DNA of 51,838 nt from assembly GCA_964058805.1 (NCBI GenBank), contig CAXKVV010001037.1, forward strand, positions 1 through 51,838, written 5' to 3'. The stretch comes from Schoenoplectus triqueter. Lineage: Eukaryota; Streptophyta; Magnoliopsida; Poales; Cyperaceae. Position numbers and translations under genes: made by a program. Below, piece after piece: positions 15,445 through 29,200 of this stretch (positions within the stretch are counted from its first letter, which is position 1; each line of letters starts with the position of its first letter). Under the pieces are notes generated by a model. That model had not been told where the DNA came from, did no database searches, and saw nothing but the letters and a program-made list of their open reading frames with translations.

Positions 15445-17263
15445 AAGTTGATTGTGTTTTATGTTACTTTTGCCTCATAACTGAAATTAATTTCATGAAA
15501 ATTAATATGAACACTCCTAATATTGTCCACTATATGATTTTATAATTGAATATTCAATATGAATTTTTCTCTGACACTCATTTTGCTCAAAAACATCATC
15601 CGAATGTATTAAAACTTCTGCTTAAACGGGTTGTTTGCATTTTATGTTATATTTTGCCCCATTACTGTGCGTACATTCATGAAAATTCACATGGACCCTT
15701 CAAATATTATCTATTGCATGTTATTATAATTAAATATTCAATATTAATATTTTCCAACACAAAATTTGCCTAAAACATCATCCAGATGCATTGAGAACTG
15801 CTGTTAAAATGACTTGTTTGCGTTTTATGTTATTTTAACCTCATAACTGCATATAAATTCATGCAAATTCTTATGAACACTCCTAATATTTTATATTATG
15901 TGTTTTTAGAATTAAATATTTAATATAATAATTCTACGACACTCATTTTGCATAAAATATCATCCATATGTATTAAAAACTGTCGTTTAAACAAGTTGAT
16001 TTCATTTTATGTAATTTTGGCCTCACAACTGCGCATAAATTCATGCAAATTTAAATGGAGACTTCTAATTTTGTCTATTATATGTTTCAATAGTTAAATA
16101 TTCAATATTAAGATTTTATGACATTTAATTTGCCAAAAACGAAATCAAGATGAATTTCAAACTGCTGTTTAAATGAGTTTTCTGCGTTTTATCGTATTTT
16201 GGCCTCACAACTGCGTGTAAATTCATTAAAATTCAAATGTGCACTCCTAATGTTGTTTATTGTATGTTTTCACAGTTGAATATTCTATATGACTATTCTA
16301 CGAAACTCATTTTGCCCAAAATATGCTCTAAATGCAATAAAAACAGTTGTTTAAATAAGTTGATTGTGTTTTATATTATTTTGGCCTTGTAACTTCAATG
16401 AATTTCGTGAAAATTGATACGAACACTCCTAATATTGTCTATTATATGATTTTATTATTAAATATTCAATATAAACTTTCTGCCACACTCATTTTGGTCA
16501 AAGTTTCATCCGTATGTGTTGAAAAATGCTGTTTAGACATGTTAATTTTATTTTATGTCATTTTATGCCTCATTACTGTGTAAATTCAAGCAAATTACAA
16601 TGGACACTTCAAATATTGTCCATTATGTGTTTTTATAATTAAATATTCAATATTAAGATTTTAGTAAACTAACTTTGCCTAAAACTTCATCCATATGCTT
16701 TGAAAACTGCAGTTTAAACGAGTTGTTTGTGTTTTATGTTATTTTGGCCTCATAACTGCGCATAAATTCGTAAAAAATTATATGAACACTCCAAATATTT
16801 TGTATTATGTGTTTTTATAACAAAATATTCAATATTAATATTCTGCAACACTTATTTTGCAAAAAACATCATCCGCATGTATTAAAAACTGTTGTTTTAT
16901 CAAGTTACTTGCATTTTGTGTTACTTTGGTCTCATAACTATGCATAAATTCGGAAAATATATATGGACACATATAATTTTGGCTATCATATGTTTTTATA
17001 ATTAAATATTCAATATTAAGATTCTATGACACTTATTTTATCCAAAATATCATCCAGTTGAATTAAATCTGCTGTTTTAACGAGTTGTTTTCGTTTTATG
17101 TTATTTTGGCCTCACTACCGCACGTAAATTCGTCCGAATTCATATGAACTCTACTAATATTGTCTCTTATATGTTTTTACAATTGAATATCTAACGTGAA
17201 TATTCTACGACACTCATTTTGCACAACACATCCGCTGGATGCATTAAAAACTATTGTTTAAAT
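15445..17263. repeat. HOR copy 1: ten monomers of about 182 bp
   Basis: The monomer anchor (position of ATTCAATAT or its variant) falls at 15552, 15736, 15918, 16100, 16282, 16464, 16645, 16827, 17008 and 17189, then 17371 in copy 2. Lengths are therefore 184, 182, 182, 182, 182, 181, 182, 181, 181 and 182, summing to 1819. Monomers share blocks such as GTTTTATGTTATTTTGGCCTC, ACTCCTAATATTGT and CACTCATTTTGC but are clearly diverged from one another. Monomers 1-5 match 6-10 pairwise, so the unit is a doubled 5-mer. Copy 1 has a private A at 15713, where the other copies I read have G. Confidence 0.92.
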
Positions 17264-20200
17264 AAGTTGATTGTGTTTTATGTTACTTTTGCCTCATAAC
17301 TGAAATTAATTTCATGAAAATTAATATGAACACTCCTAATATTGTCCACTATATGATTTTATAATTGAATATTCAATATGAATTTTTCTCTGACACTCAT
17401 TTTGCTCAAAAACATCATCCGAATGTATTAAAACTTCTGCTTAAACGGGTTGTTTGCATTTTATGTTATATTTTGCCCCATTACTGTGCGTACATTCATG
17501 AAAATTCACATGGACCCTTCAAATATTATCTGTTGCATGTTATTATAATTAAATATTCAATATTAATATTTTCCAACACAAAATTTGCCTAAAACATCAT
17601 CCAGATGCATTGAGAACTGCTGTTAAAATGACTTGTTTGCGTTTTATGTTATTTTAACCTCATAACTGCATATAAATTCATGCAAATTCTTATGAACACT
17701 CCTAATATTTTATATTATGTGTTTTTAGAATTAAATATTTAATATAATAATTCTACGACACTCATTTTGCATAAAATATCATCCATATGTATTAAAAACT
17801 GTCGTTTAAACAAGTTGATTTCATTTTATGTAATTTTGGCCTCACAACTGCGCATAAATTCATGCAAATTTAAATGGAGACTTCTAATTTTGTCTATTAT
17901 ATGTTTCAATAGTTAAATATTCAATATTAAGATTTTATGACATTTAATTTGCCAAAAACGAAATCAAGATGAATTTCAAACTGCTGTTTAAATGAGTTTT
18001 CTGCGTTTTATCGTATTTTGGCCTCACAACTGCGTGTAAATTCATTAAAATTCAAATGTGCACTCCTAATGTTGTTTATTGTATGTTTTCACAGTTGAAT
18101 ATTCTATATGACTATTCTACGAAACTCATTTTGCCCAAAATATGCTCTAAATGCAATAAAAACAGTTGTTTAAATAAGTTGATTGTGTTTTATATTATTT
18201 TGGCCTTGTAACTTCAATGAATTTCGTGAAAATTGATACGAACACTCCTAATATTGTCTATTATATGATTTTATTATTAAATATTCAATATAAACTTTCT
18301 GCCACACTCATTTTGGTCAAAGTTTCATCCGTATGTGTTGAAAAATGCTGTTTAGACATGTTAATTTTATTTTATGTCATTTTATGCCTCATTACTGTGT
18401 AAATTCAAGCAAATTACAATGGACACTTCAAATATTGTCCATTATGTGTTTTTATAATTAAATATTCAATATTAAGATTTTAGTAAACTAACTTTGCCTA
18501 AAACTTCATCCATATGCTTTGAAAACTGCAGTTTAAACGAGTTGTTTGTGTTTTATGTTATTTTGGCCTCATAACTGCGCATAAATTCGTAAAAAATTAT
18601 ATGAACACTCCAAATATTTTGTATTATGTGTTTTTATAACAAAATATTCAATATTAATATTCTGCAACACTTATTTTGCAAAAAACATCATCCGCATGTA
18701 TTAAAAACTGTTGTTTTATCAAGTTACTTGCATTTTGTGTTACTTTGGTCTCATAACTATGCATAAATTCGGAAAATATATATGGACACATATAATTTTG
18801 GCTATCATATGTTTTTATAATTAAATATTCAATATTAAGATTCTATGACACTTATTTTATCCAAAATATCATCCAGTTGAATTAAATCTGCTGTTTTAAC
18901 GAGTTGTTTTCGTTTTATGTTATTTTGGCCTCACTACCGCACGTAAATTCGTCCGAATTCATATGAACTCTACTAATATTGTCTCTTATATGTTTTTACA
19001 ATTGAATATCTAACGTGAATATTCTACGACACTCATTTTGCACAACACATCCGCTGGATGCATTAAAAACTATTGTTTAAATAAGTTGATTGTGTTTTAT
19101 GTTACTTTTGCCTCATAACTGAAATTAATTTCATGAAAATTAATATGAACACTCCTAATATTGTCCACTATATGATTTTATAATTGAATATTCAATATGA
19201 ATTTTTCTCTGACACTCATTTTGCTCAAAAACATCATCCGAATGTATTAAAACTTCTGCTTAAACGGGTTGTTTGCATTTTATGTTATATTTTGCCCCAT
19301 TACTGTGCGTACATTCATGAAAATTCACATGGACCCTTCAAATATTATCTGTTGCATGTTATTATAATTAAATATTCAATATTAATATTTTCCAACACAA
19401 AATTTGCCTAAAACATCATCCAGATGCATTGAGAACTGCTGTTAAAATGACTTGTTTGCGTTTTATGTTATTTTAACCTCATAACTGCATATAAATTCAT
19501 GCAAATTCTTATGAACACTCCTAATATTTTATATTATGTGTTTTTAGAATTAAATATTTAATATAATAATTCTACGACACTCATTTTGCATAAAATATCA
19601 TCCATATGTATTAAAAACTGTCGTTTAAACAAGTTGATTTCATTTTATGTAATTTTGGCCTCACAACTGCGCATAAATTCATGCAAATTTAAATGGAGAC
19701 TTCTAATTTTGTCTATTATATGTTTCAATAGTTAAATATTCAATATTAAGATTTTATGACATTTAATTTGCCAAAAACGAAATCAAGATGAATTTCAAAC
19801 TGCTGTTTAAATGAGTTTTCTGCGTTTTATCGTATTTTGGCCTCACAACTGCGTGTAAATTCATTAAAATTCAAATGTGCACTCCTAATGTTGTTTATTG
19901 TATGTTTTCACAGTTGAATATTCTATATGACTATTCTACGAAACTCATTTTGCCCAAAATATGCTCTAAATGCAATAAAAACAGTTGTTTAAATAAGTTG
20001 ATTGTGTTTTATATTATTTTGGCCTTGTAACTTCAATGAATTTCGTGAAAATTGATACGAACACTCCTAATATTGTCTATTATATGATTTTATTATTAAA
20101 TATTCAATATAAACTTTCTGCCACACTCATTTTGGTCAAAGTTTCATCCGTATGTGTTGAAAAATGCTGTTTAGACATGTTAATTTTATTTTATGTCATT

Positions 20201-23200
20201 TTATGCCTCATTACTGTGTAAATTCAAGCAAATTACAATGGACACTTCAAATATTGTCCATTATGTGTTTTTATAATTAAATATTCAATATTAAGATTTT
20301 AGTAAACTAACTTTGCCTAAAACTTCATCCATATGCTTTGAAAACTGCAGTTTAAACGAGTTGTTTGTGTTTTATGTTATTTTGGCCTCATAACTGCGCA
20401 TAAATTCGTAAAAAATTATATGAACACTCCAAATATTTTGTATTATGTGTTTTTATAACAAAATATTCAATATTAATATTCTGCAACACTTATTTTGCAA
20501 AAAACATCATCCGCATGTATTAAAAACTGTTGTTTTATCAAGTTACTTGCATTTTGTGTTACTTTGGTCTCATAACTATGCATAAATTCGGAAAATATAT
20601 ATGGACACATATAATTTTGGCTATCATATGTTTTTATAATTAAATATTCAATATTAAGATTCTATGACACTTATTTTATCCAAAATATCATCCAGTTGAA
20701 TTAAATCTGCTGTTTTAACGAGTTGTTTTCGTTTTATGTTATTTTGGCCTCACTACCGCACGTAAATTCGTCCGAATTCATATGAACTCTACTAATATTG
20801 TCTCTTATATGTTTTTACAATTGAATATCTAACGTGAATATTCTACGACACTCATTTTGCACAACACATCCGCTGGATGCATTAAAAACTATTGTTTAAA
20901 TAAGTTGATTGTGTTTTATGTTACTTTTGCCTCATAACTGAAATTAATTTCATGAAAATTAATATGAACACTCCTAATATTGTCCACTATATGATTTTAT
21001 AATTGAATATTCAATATGAATTTTTCTCTGACACTCATTTTGCTCAAAAACATCATCCGAATGTATTAAAACTTCTGCTTAAACGGGTTGTTTGCATTTT
21101 ATGTTATATTTTGCCCCATTACTGTGCGTACATTCATGAAAATTCACATGGACCCTTCAAATATTATCTGTTGCATGTTATTATAATTAAATATTCAATA
21201 TTAATATTTTCCAACACAAAATTTGCCTAAAACATCATCCAGATGCATTGAGAACTGCTGTTAAAATGACTTGTTTGCGTTTTATGTTATTTTAACCTCA
21301 TAACTGCATATAAATTCATGCAAATTCTTATGAACACTCCTAATATTTTATATTATGTGTTTTTAGAATTAAATATTTAATATAATAATTCTACGATACT
21401 CATTTTGCATAAAATATCATCCATATGTATTAAAAACTGTCGTTTAAACAAGTTGATTTCATTTTATGTAATTTTGGCCTCACAACTGCGCATAAATTCA
21501 TGCAAATTTAAATGGAGACTTCTAATTTTGTCTATTATATGTTTCAATAGTTAAATATTCAATATTAAGATTTTATGACATTTAATTTGCCAAAAACGAA
21601 ATCAAGATGAATTTCAAACTGCTGTTTAAATGAGTTTTCTGCGTTTTATCGTATTTTGGCCTCACAACTGCGTGTAAATTCATTAAAATTCAAATGTGCA
21701 CTCCTAATGTTGTTTATTGTATGTTTTCACAGTTGAATATTCTATATGACTATTCTACGAAACTCATTTTGCCCAAAATATGCTCTAAATGCAATAAAAA
21801 CAGTTGTTTAAATAAGTTGATTGTGTTTTATATTATTTTGGCCTTGTAACTTCAATGAATTTCGTGAAAATTGATACGAACACTCCTAATATTGTCTATT
21901 ATATGATTTTATTATTAAATATTCAATATAAACTTTCTGCCACACTCATTTTGGTCAAAGTTTCATCCGTATGTGTTGAAAAATACTGTTTAGACATGTT
22001 AATTTTATTTTATGTCATTTTATGCCTCATTACTGTGTAAATTCAAGCAAATTACAATGGACACTTCAAATATTGTCCATTATGTGTTTTTATAATTAAA
22101 TATTCAATATTAAGATTTTAGTAAACTAACTTTGCCTAAAACTTCATCCATATGCTTTGAAAACTGCAGTTTAAACGAGTTGTTTGTGTTTTATGTTATT
22201 TTGGCCTCATAACTGCGCATAAATTCGTAAAAAATTATATGAACACACCAAATATTTTGTATTATGTGTTTTTATAACAAAATATTCAATATTAATATTC
22301 TGCAACACTTATTTTGCAAAAAACATCATCCGCATGTATTAAAAACTGTTGTTTTATCAAGTTACTTGCATTTTGTGTTACTTTGGTCTCATAACTATGC
22401 ATAAATTCGGAAAATATATATGGACACATATAATTTTGGCTATCATATGTTTTTATAATTAAATATTCAATATTAAGATTCTATGACACTTATTTTATCC
22501 AAAATATCATCCAGTTGAATTAAATCTGCTGTTTTAACGAGTTGTTTTCGTTTTATGTTATTTTGGCCTCACTACCGCACGTAAATTCGTCCGAATTCAT
22601 ATGAACTCTACTAATATTGTCTCTTATATGTTTTTACAATTGAATATCTAACGTGAATATTCTACGACACTCATTTTGCACAACACATCCGCTGGATGCA
22701 TTAAAAACTATTGTTTAAATAAGTTGATTGTGTTTTATGTTACTTTTGCCTCATAACTGAAATTAATTTCATGAAAATTAATATGAACACTCCTAATATT
22801 GTCCACTATATGATTTTATAATTGAATATTCAATATGAATTTTTCTCTGACACTCATTTTGCTCAAAAACATCATCCGAATGTATTAAAACTTCTGCTTA
22901 AACGGGTTGTTTGCATTTTATGTTATATTTTGCCCCATTACTGTGCGTACATTCATGAAAATTCACATGGACCCTTCAAATATTATCTGTTGCATGTTAT
23001 TATAATTAAATATTCAATATTAATATTTTCCAACACAAAATTTGCCTAAAACATCATCCAGATGCATTGAGAACTGCTGTTAAAATGACTTGTTTGCGTT
23101 TTATGTTATTTTAACCTCATAACTGCATATAAATTCATGCAAATTCTTATGAACACTCCTAATATTTTATATTATGTGTTTTTAGAATTAAATATTTAAT

Positions 23201-26200
23201 ATAATAATTCTACGACACTCATTTTGCATAAAATATCATCCATATGTATTAAAAACTGTCGTTTAAACAAGTTGATTTCATTTTATGTAATTTTGGCCTC
23301 ACAACTGCGCATAAATTCATGCAAATTTAAATGGAGACTTCTAATTTTGTCTATTATATGTTTCAATAGTTAAATATTCAATATTAAGATTTTATGACAT
23401 TTAATTTGCCAAAAACGAAATCAAGATGAATTTCAAACTGCTGTTTAAATGAGTTTTCTGCGTTTTATCGTATTTTGGCCTCACAACTGCGTGTAAATTC
23501 ATTAAAATTCAAATGTGCACTCCTAATGTTGTTTATTGTATGTTTTCACAGTTGAATATTCTATATGACTATTCTACGAAACTCATTTTGCCCAAAATAT
23601 GCTCTAAATGCAATAAAAACAGTTGTTTAAATAAGTTGATTGTGTTTTATATTATTTTGGCCTTGTAACTTCAATGAATTTCGTGAAAATTGATACGAAC
23701 ACTCCTAATATTGTCTATTATATGATTTTATTATTAAATATTCAATATAAACTTTCTGCCACACTCATTTTGGTCAAAGTTTCATCCGTATGTGTTGAAA
23801 AATGCTGTTTAGACATGTTAATTTTATTTTATGTCATTTTATGCCTCATTACTGTGTAAATTCAAGCAAATTACAATGGACACTTCAAATATTGTCCATT
23901 ATGTGTTTTTATAATTAAATATTCAATATTAAGATTTTAGTAAACTAACTTTGCCTAAAACTTCATCCATATGCTTTGAAAACTGCAGTTTAAACGAGTT
24001 GTTTGTGTTTTATGTTATTTTGGCCTCATAACTGCGCATAAATTCGTAAAAAATTATATGAACACTCCAAATATTTTGTATTATGTGTTTTTATAACAAA
24101 ATATTCAATATTAATATTCTGCAACACTTATTTTGCAAAAAACATCATCCGCATGTATTAAAAACTGTTGTTTTATCAAGTTACTTGCATTTTGTGTTAC
24201 TTTGGTCTCATAACTATGCATAAATTCGGAAAATATATATGGACACATATAATTTTGGCTATCATATGTTTTTATAATTAAATATTCAATATTAAGATTC
24301 TATGACACTTATTTTATCCAAAATATCATCCAGTTGAATTAAATCTGCTGTTTTAACGAGTTGTTTTCGTTTTATGTTATTTTGGCCTCACTACCGCACG
24401 TAAATTCGTCCGAATTCATATGAACTCTACTAATATTGTCTCTTATATGTTTTTACAATTGAATATCTAACGTGAATATTCTACGACACTCATTTTGCAC
24501 AACACATCCGCTGGATGCATTAAAAACTATTGTTTAAATAAGTTGATTGTGTTTTATGTTACTTTTGCCTCATAACTGAAATTAATTTCATGAAAATTAA
24601 TATGAACACTCCTAATATTGTCCACTATATGATTTTATAATTGAATATTCAATATGAATTTTTCTCTGACACTCATTTTGCTCAAAAACATCATCCGAAT
24701 GTATTAAAACTTCTGCTTAAACGGGTTGTTTGCATTTTATGTTATATTTTGCCCCATTACTGTGCGTACATTCATGAAAATTCACATGGACCCTTCAAAT
24801 ATTATCTGTTGCATGTTATTATAATTAAATATTCAATATTAATATTTTCCAACACAAAATTTGCCTAAAACATCATCCAGATGCATTGAGAACTGCTGTT
24901 AAAATGACTTGTTTGCGTTTTATGTTATTTTAACCTCATAACTGCATATAAATTCATGCAAATTCTTATGAACACTCCTAATATTTTATATTATGTGTTT
25001 TTAGAATTAAATATTTAATATAATAATTCTACGACACTCATTTTGCATAAAATATCATCCATATGTATTAAAAACTGTCGTTTAAACAAGTTGATTTCAT
25101 TTTATGTAATTTTGGCCTCACAACTGCGCATAAATTCATGCAAATTTAAATGGAGACTTCTAATTTTGTCTATTATATGTTTCAATAGTTAAATATTCAA
25201 TATTAAGATTTTATGACATTTAATTTGCCAAAAACGAAATCAAGATGAATTTCAAACTGCTGTTTAAATGAGTTTTCTGCGTTTTATCGTATTTTGGCCT
25301 CACAACTGCGTGTAAATTCATTAAAATTCAAATGTGCACTCCTAATGTTGTTTATTGTATGTTTTCACAGTTGAATATTCTATATGACTATTCTACGAAA
25401 CTCATTTTGCCCAAAATATGCTCTAAATGCAATAAAAACAGTTGTTTAAATAAGTTGATTGTGTTTTATATTATTTTGGCCTTGTAACTTCAATGAATTT
25501 CGTGAAAATTGATACGAACACTCCTAATATTGTCTATTATATGATTTTATTATTAAATATTCAATATAAACTTTCTGCCACACTCATTTTGGTCAAAGTT
25601 TCATCCGTATGTGTTGAAAAATGCTGTTTAGACATGTTAATTTTATTTTATGTCATTTTATGCCTCATTACTGTGTAAATTCAAGCAAATTACAATGGAC
25701 ACTTCAAATATTGTCCATTATGTGTTTTTATAATTAAATATTCAATATTAAGATTTTAGTAAACTAACTTTGCCTAAAACTTCATCCATATGCTTTGAAA
25801 ACTGCAGTTTAAACGAGTTGTTTGTGTTTTATGTTATTTTGGCCTCATAACTGCGCATAAATTCGTAAAAAATTATATGAACACTCCAAATATTTTGTAT
25901 TATGTGTTTTTATAACAAAATATTCAATATTAATATTCTGCAACACTTATTTTGCAAAAAACATCATCCGCATGTATTAAAAACTGTTGTTTTATCAAGT
26001 TACTTGCATTTTGTGTTACTTTGGTCTCATAACTATGCATAAATTCGGAAAATATATATGGACACATATAATTTTGGCTATCATATGTTTTTATAATTAA
26101 ATATTCAATATTAAGATTCTATGACACTTATTTTATCCAAAATATCATCCAGTTGAATTAAATCTGCTGTTTTAACGAGTTGTTTTCGTTTTATGTTATT

Positions 26201-29200
26201 TTGGCCTCACTACCGCACGTAAATTCGTCCGAATTCATATGAACTCTACTAATATTGTCTCTTATATATTTTTACAATTGAATATCTAACGTGAATATTC
26301 TACGACACTCATTTTGCACAACACATCCGCTGGATGCATTAAAAACTATTGTTTAAATAAGTTGATTGTGTTTTATGTTACTTTTGCCTCATAACTGAAA
26401 TTAATTTCATGAAAATTAATATGAACACTCCTAATATTGTCCACTATATGATTTTATAATTGAATATTCAATATGAATTTTTCTCTGACACTCATTTTGC
26501 TCAAAAACATCATCCGAATGTATTAAAACTTCTGCTTAAACGGGTTGTTTGCATTTTATGTTATATTTTGCCCCATTACTGTGCGTACATTCATGAAAAT
26601 TCACATGGACCCTTCAAATATTATCTGTTGCATGTTATTATAATTAAATATTCAATATTAATATTTTCCAACACAAAATTTGCCTAAAACATCATCCAGA
26701 TGCATTGAGAACTGCTGTTAAAATGACTTGTTTGCGTTTTATGTTATTTTAACCTCATAACTGCATATAAATTCATGCAAATTCTTATGAACACTCCTAA
26801 TATTTTATATTATGTGTTTTTAGAATTAAATATTTAATATAATAATTCTACGACACTCATTTTGCATAAAATATCATCCATATGTATTAAAAACTGTCGT
26901 TTAAACAAGTTGATTTCATTTTATGTAATTTTGGCCTCACAACTGCGCATAAATTCATGCAAATTTAAATGGAGACTTCTAATTTTGTCTATTATATGTT
27001 TCAATAGTTAAATATTCAATATTAAGATTTTATGACATTTAATTTGCCAAAAACGAAATCAAGATGAATTTCAAACTGCTGTTTAAATGAGTTTTCTGCG
27101 TTTTATCGTATTTTGGCCTCACAACTGCGTGTAAATTCATTAAAATTCAAATGTGCACTCCTAATGTTGTTTATTGTATGTTTTCACAGTTGAATATTCT
27201 ATATGACTATTCTACGAAACTCATTTTGCCCAAAATATGCTCTAAATGCAATAAAAACAGTTGTTTAAATAAGTTGATTGTGTTTTATATTATTTTGGCC
27301 TTGTAACTTCAATGAATTTCGTGAAAATTGATACGAACACTCCTAATATTGTCTATTATATGATTTTATTATTAAATATTCAATATAAACTTTCTGCCAC
27401 ACTCATTTTGGTCAAAGTTTCATCCGTATGTGTTGAAAAATGCTGTTTAGACATGTTAATTTTATTTTATGTCATTTTATGCCTCATTACTGTGTAAATT
27501 CAAGCAAATTACAATGGACACTTCAAATATTGTCCATTATGTGTTTTTATAATTAAATATTCAATATTAAGATTTTAGTAAACTAACTTTGCCTAAAACT
27601 TCATCCATATGCTTTGAAAACTGCAGTTTAAACGAGTTGTTTGTGTTTTATGTTATTTTGGCCTCATAACTGCGCATAAATTCGTAAAAAATTATATGAA
27701 CACTCCAAATATTTTGTATTATGTGTTTTTATAATAAAATATTCAATATTAATATTCTGCAACACTTATTTTGCAAAAAACATCATCCGCATGTATTAAA
27801 AACTGTTGTTTTATCAAGTTACTTGCATTTTGTGTTACTTTGGTCTCATAACTATGCATAAATTCGGAAAATATATATGGACACATATAATTTTGGCTAT
27901 CATATGTTTTTATAATTAAATATTCAATATTAAGATTCTATGACACTTATTTTATCCAAAATATCATCCAGTTGAATTAAATCTGCTGTTTTAACGAGTT
28001 GTTTTCGTTTTATGTTATTTTGGCCTCACTACCGCACGTAAATTCGTCCGAATTCATATGAACTCTACTAATATTGTCTCTTATATGTTTTTACAATTGA
28101 ATATCTAACGTGAATATTCTACGACACTCATTTTGCACAACACATCCGCTGGATGCATTAAAAACTATTGTTTAAATAAGTTGATTGTGTTTTATGTTAC
28201 TTTTGCCTCATAACTGAAATTAATTTCATGAAAATTAATATGAACACTCCTAATATTGTCCACTATATGATTTTATAATTGAATATTCAATATGAATTTT
28301 TCTCTGACACTCATTTTGCTCAAAAACATCATCCGAATGTATTAAAACTTCTGCTTAAACGGGTTGTTTGCATTTTATGTTATATTTTGCCCCATTACTG
28401 TGCGTACATTCATGAAAATTCATATGGACCCTTCAAATATTATCTGTTGCATGTTATTATAATTAAATATTCAATATTAATATTTTCCAACACAAAATTT
28501 GCCTAAAACATCATCCAGATGCATTGAGAACTGCTGTTAAAATGACTTGTTTGCGTTTTATGTTATTTTAACCTCATAACTGCATATAAGTTCATGCAAA
28601 TTCTTATGAACACTCCTAATATTTTATATTATGTGTTTTTAGAATTAAATATTTAATATAATAATTCTACGACACTCATTTTGCATAAAATATCATCCAT
28701 ATGTATTAAAAACTGTCGTTTAAACAAGTTGATTTCATTTTATGTAATTTTGGCCTCACAACTGCGCATAAATTCATGCAAATTTAAATGGAGACTTCTA
28801 ATTTTGTCTATTATATGTTTCAATAGTTAAATATTCAATATTAAGATTTTATGACATTTAATTTGCCAAAAACGAAATCAAGATGAATTTCAAACTGCTG
28901 TTTAAATGAGTTTTCTGCGTTTTATCGTATTTTGGCCTCACAACTGCGTGTAAATTCATTAAAATTCAAATGTGCACTCCTAATGTTGTTTATTGTATGT
29001 TTTCACAGTTGAATATTCTATATGACTATTCTACGAAACTCATTTTGCCCAAAATATGCTCTAAATGCAATAAAAACAGTTGTTTAAATAAGTTGATTGT
29101 GTTTTATATTATTTTGGCCTTGTAACTTCAATGAATTTCGTGAAAATTGATACGAACACTCCTAATATTGTCTATTATATGATTTTATTATTAAATATTC

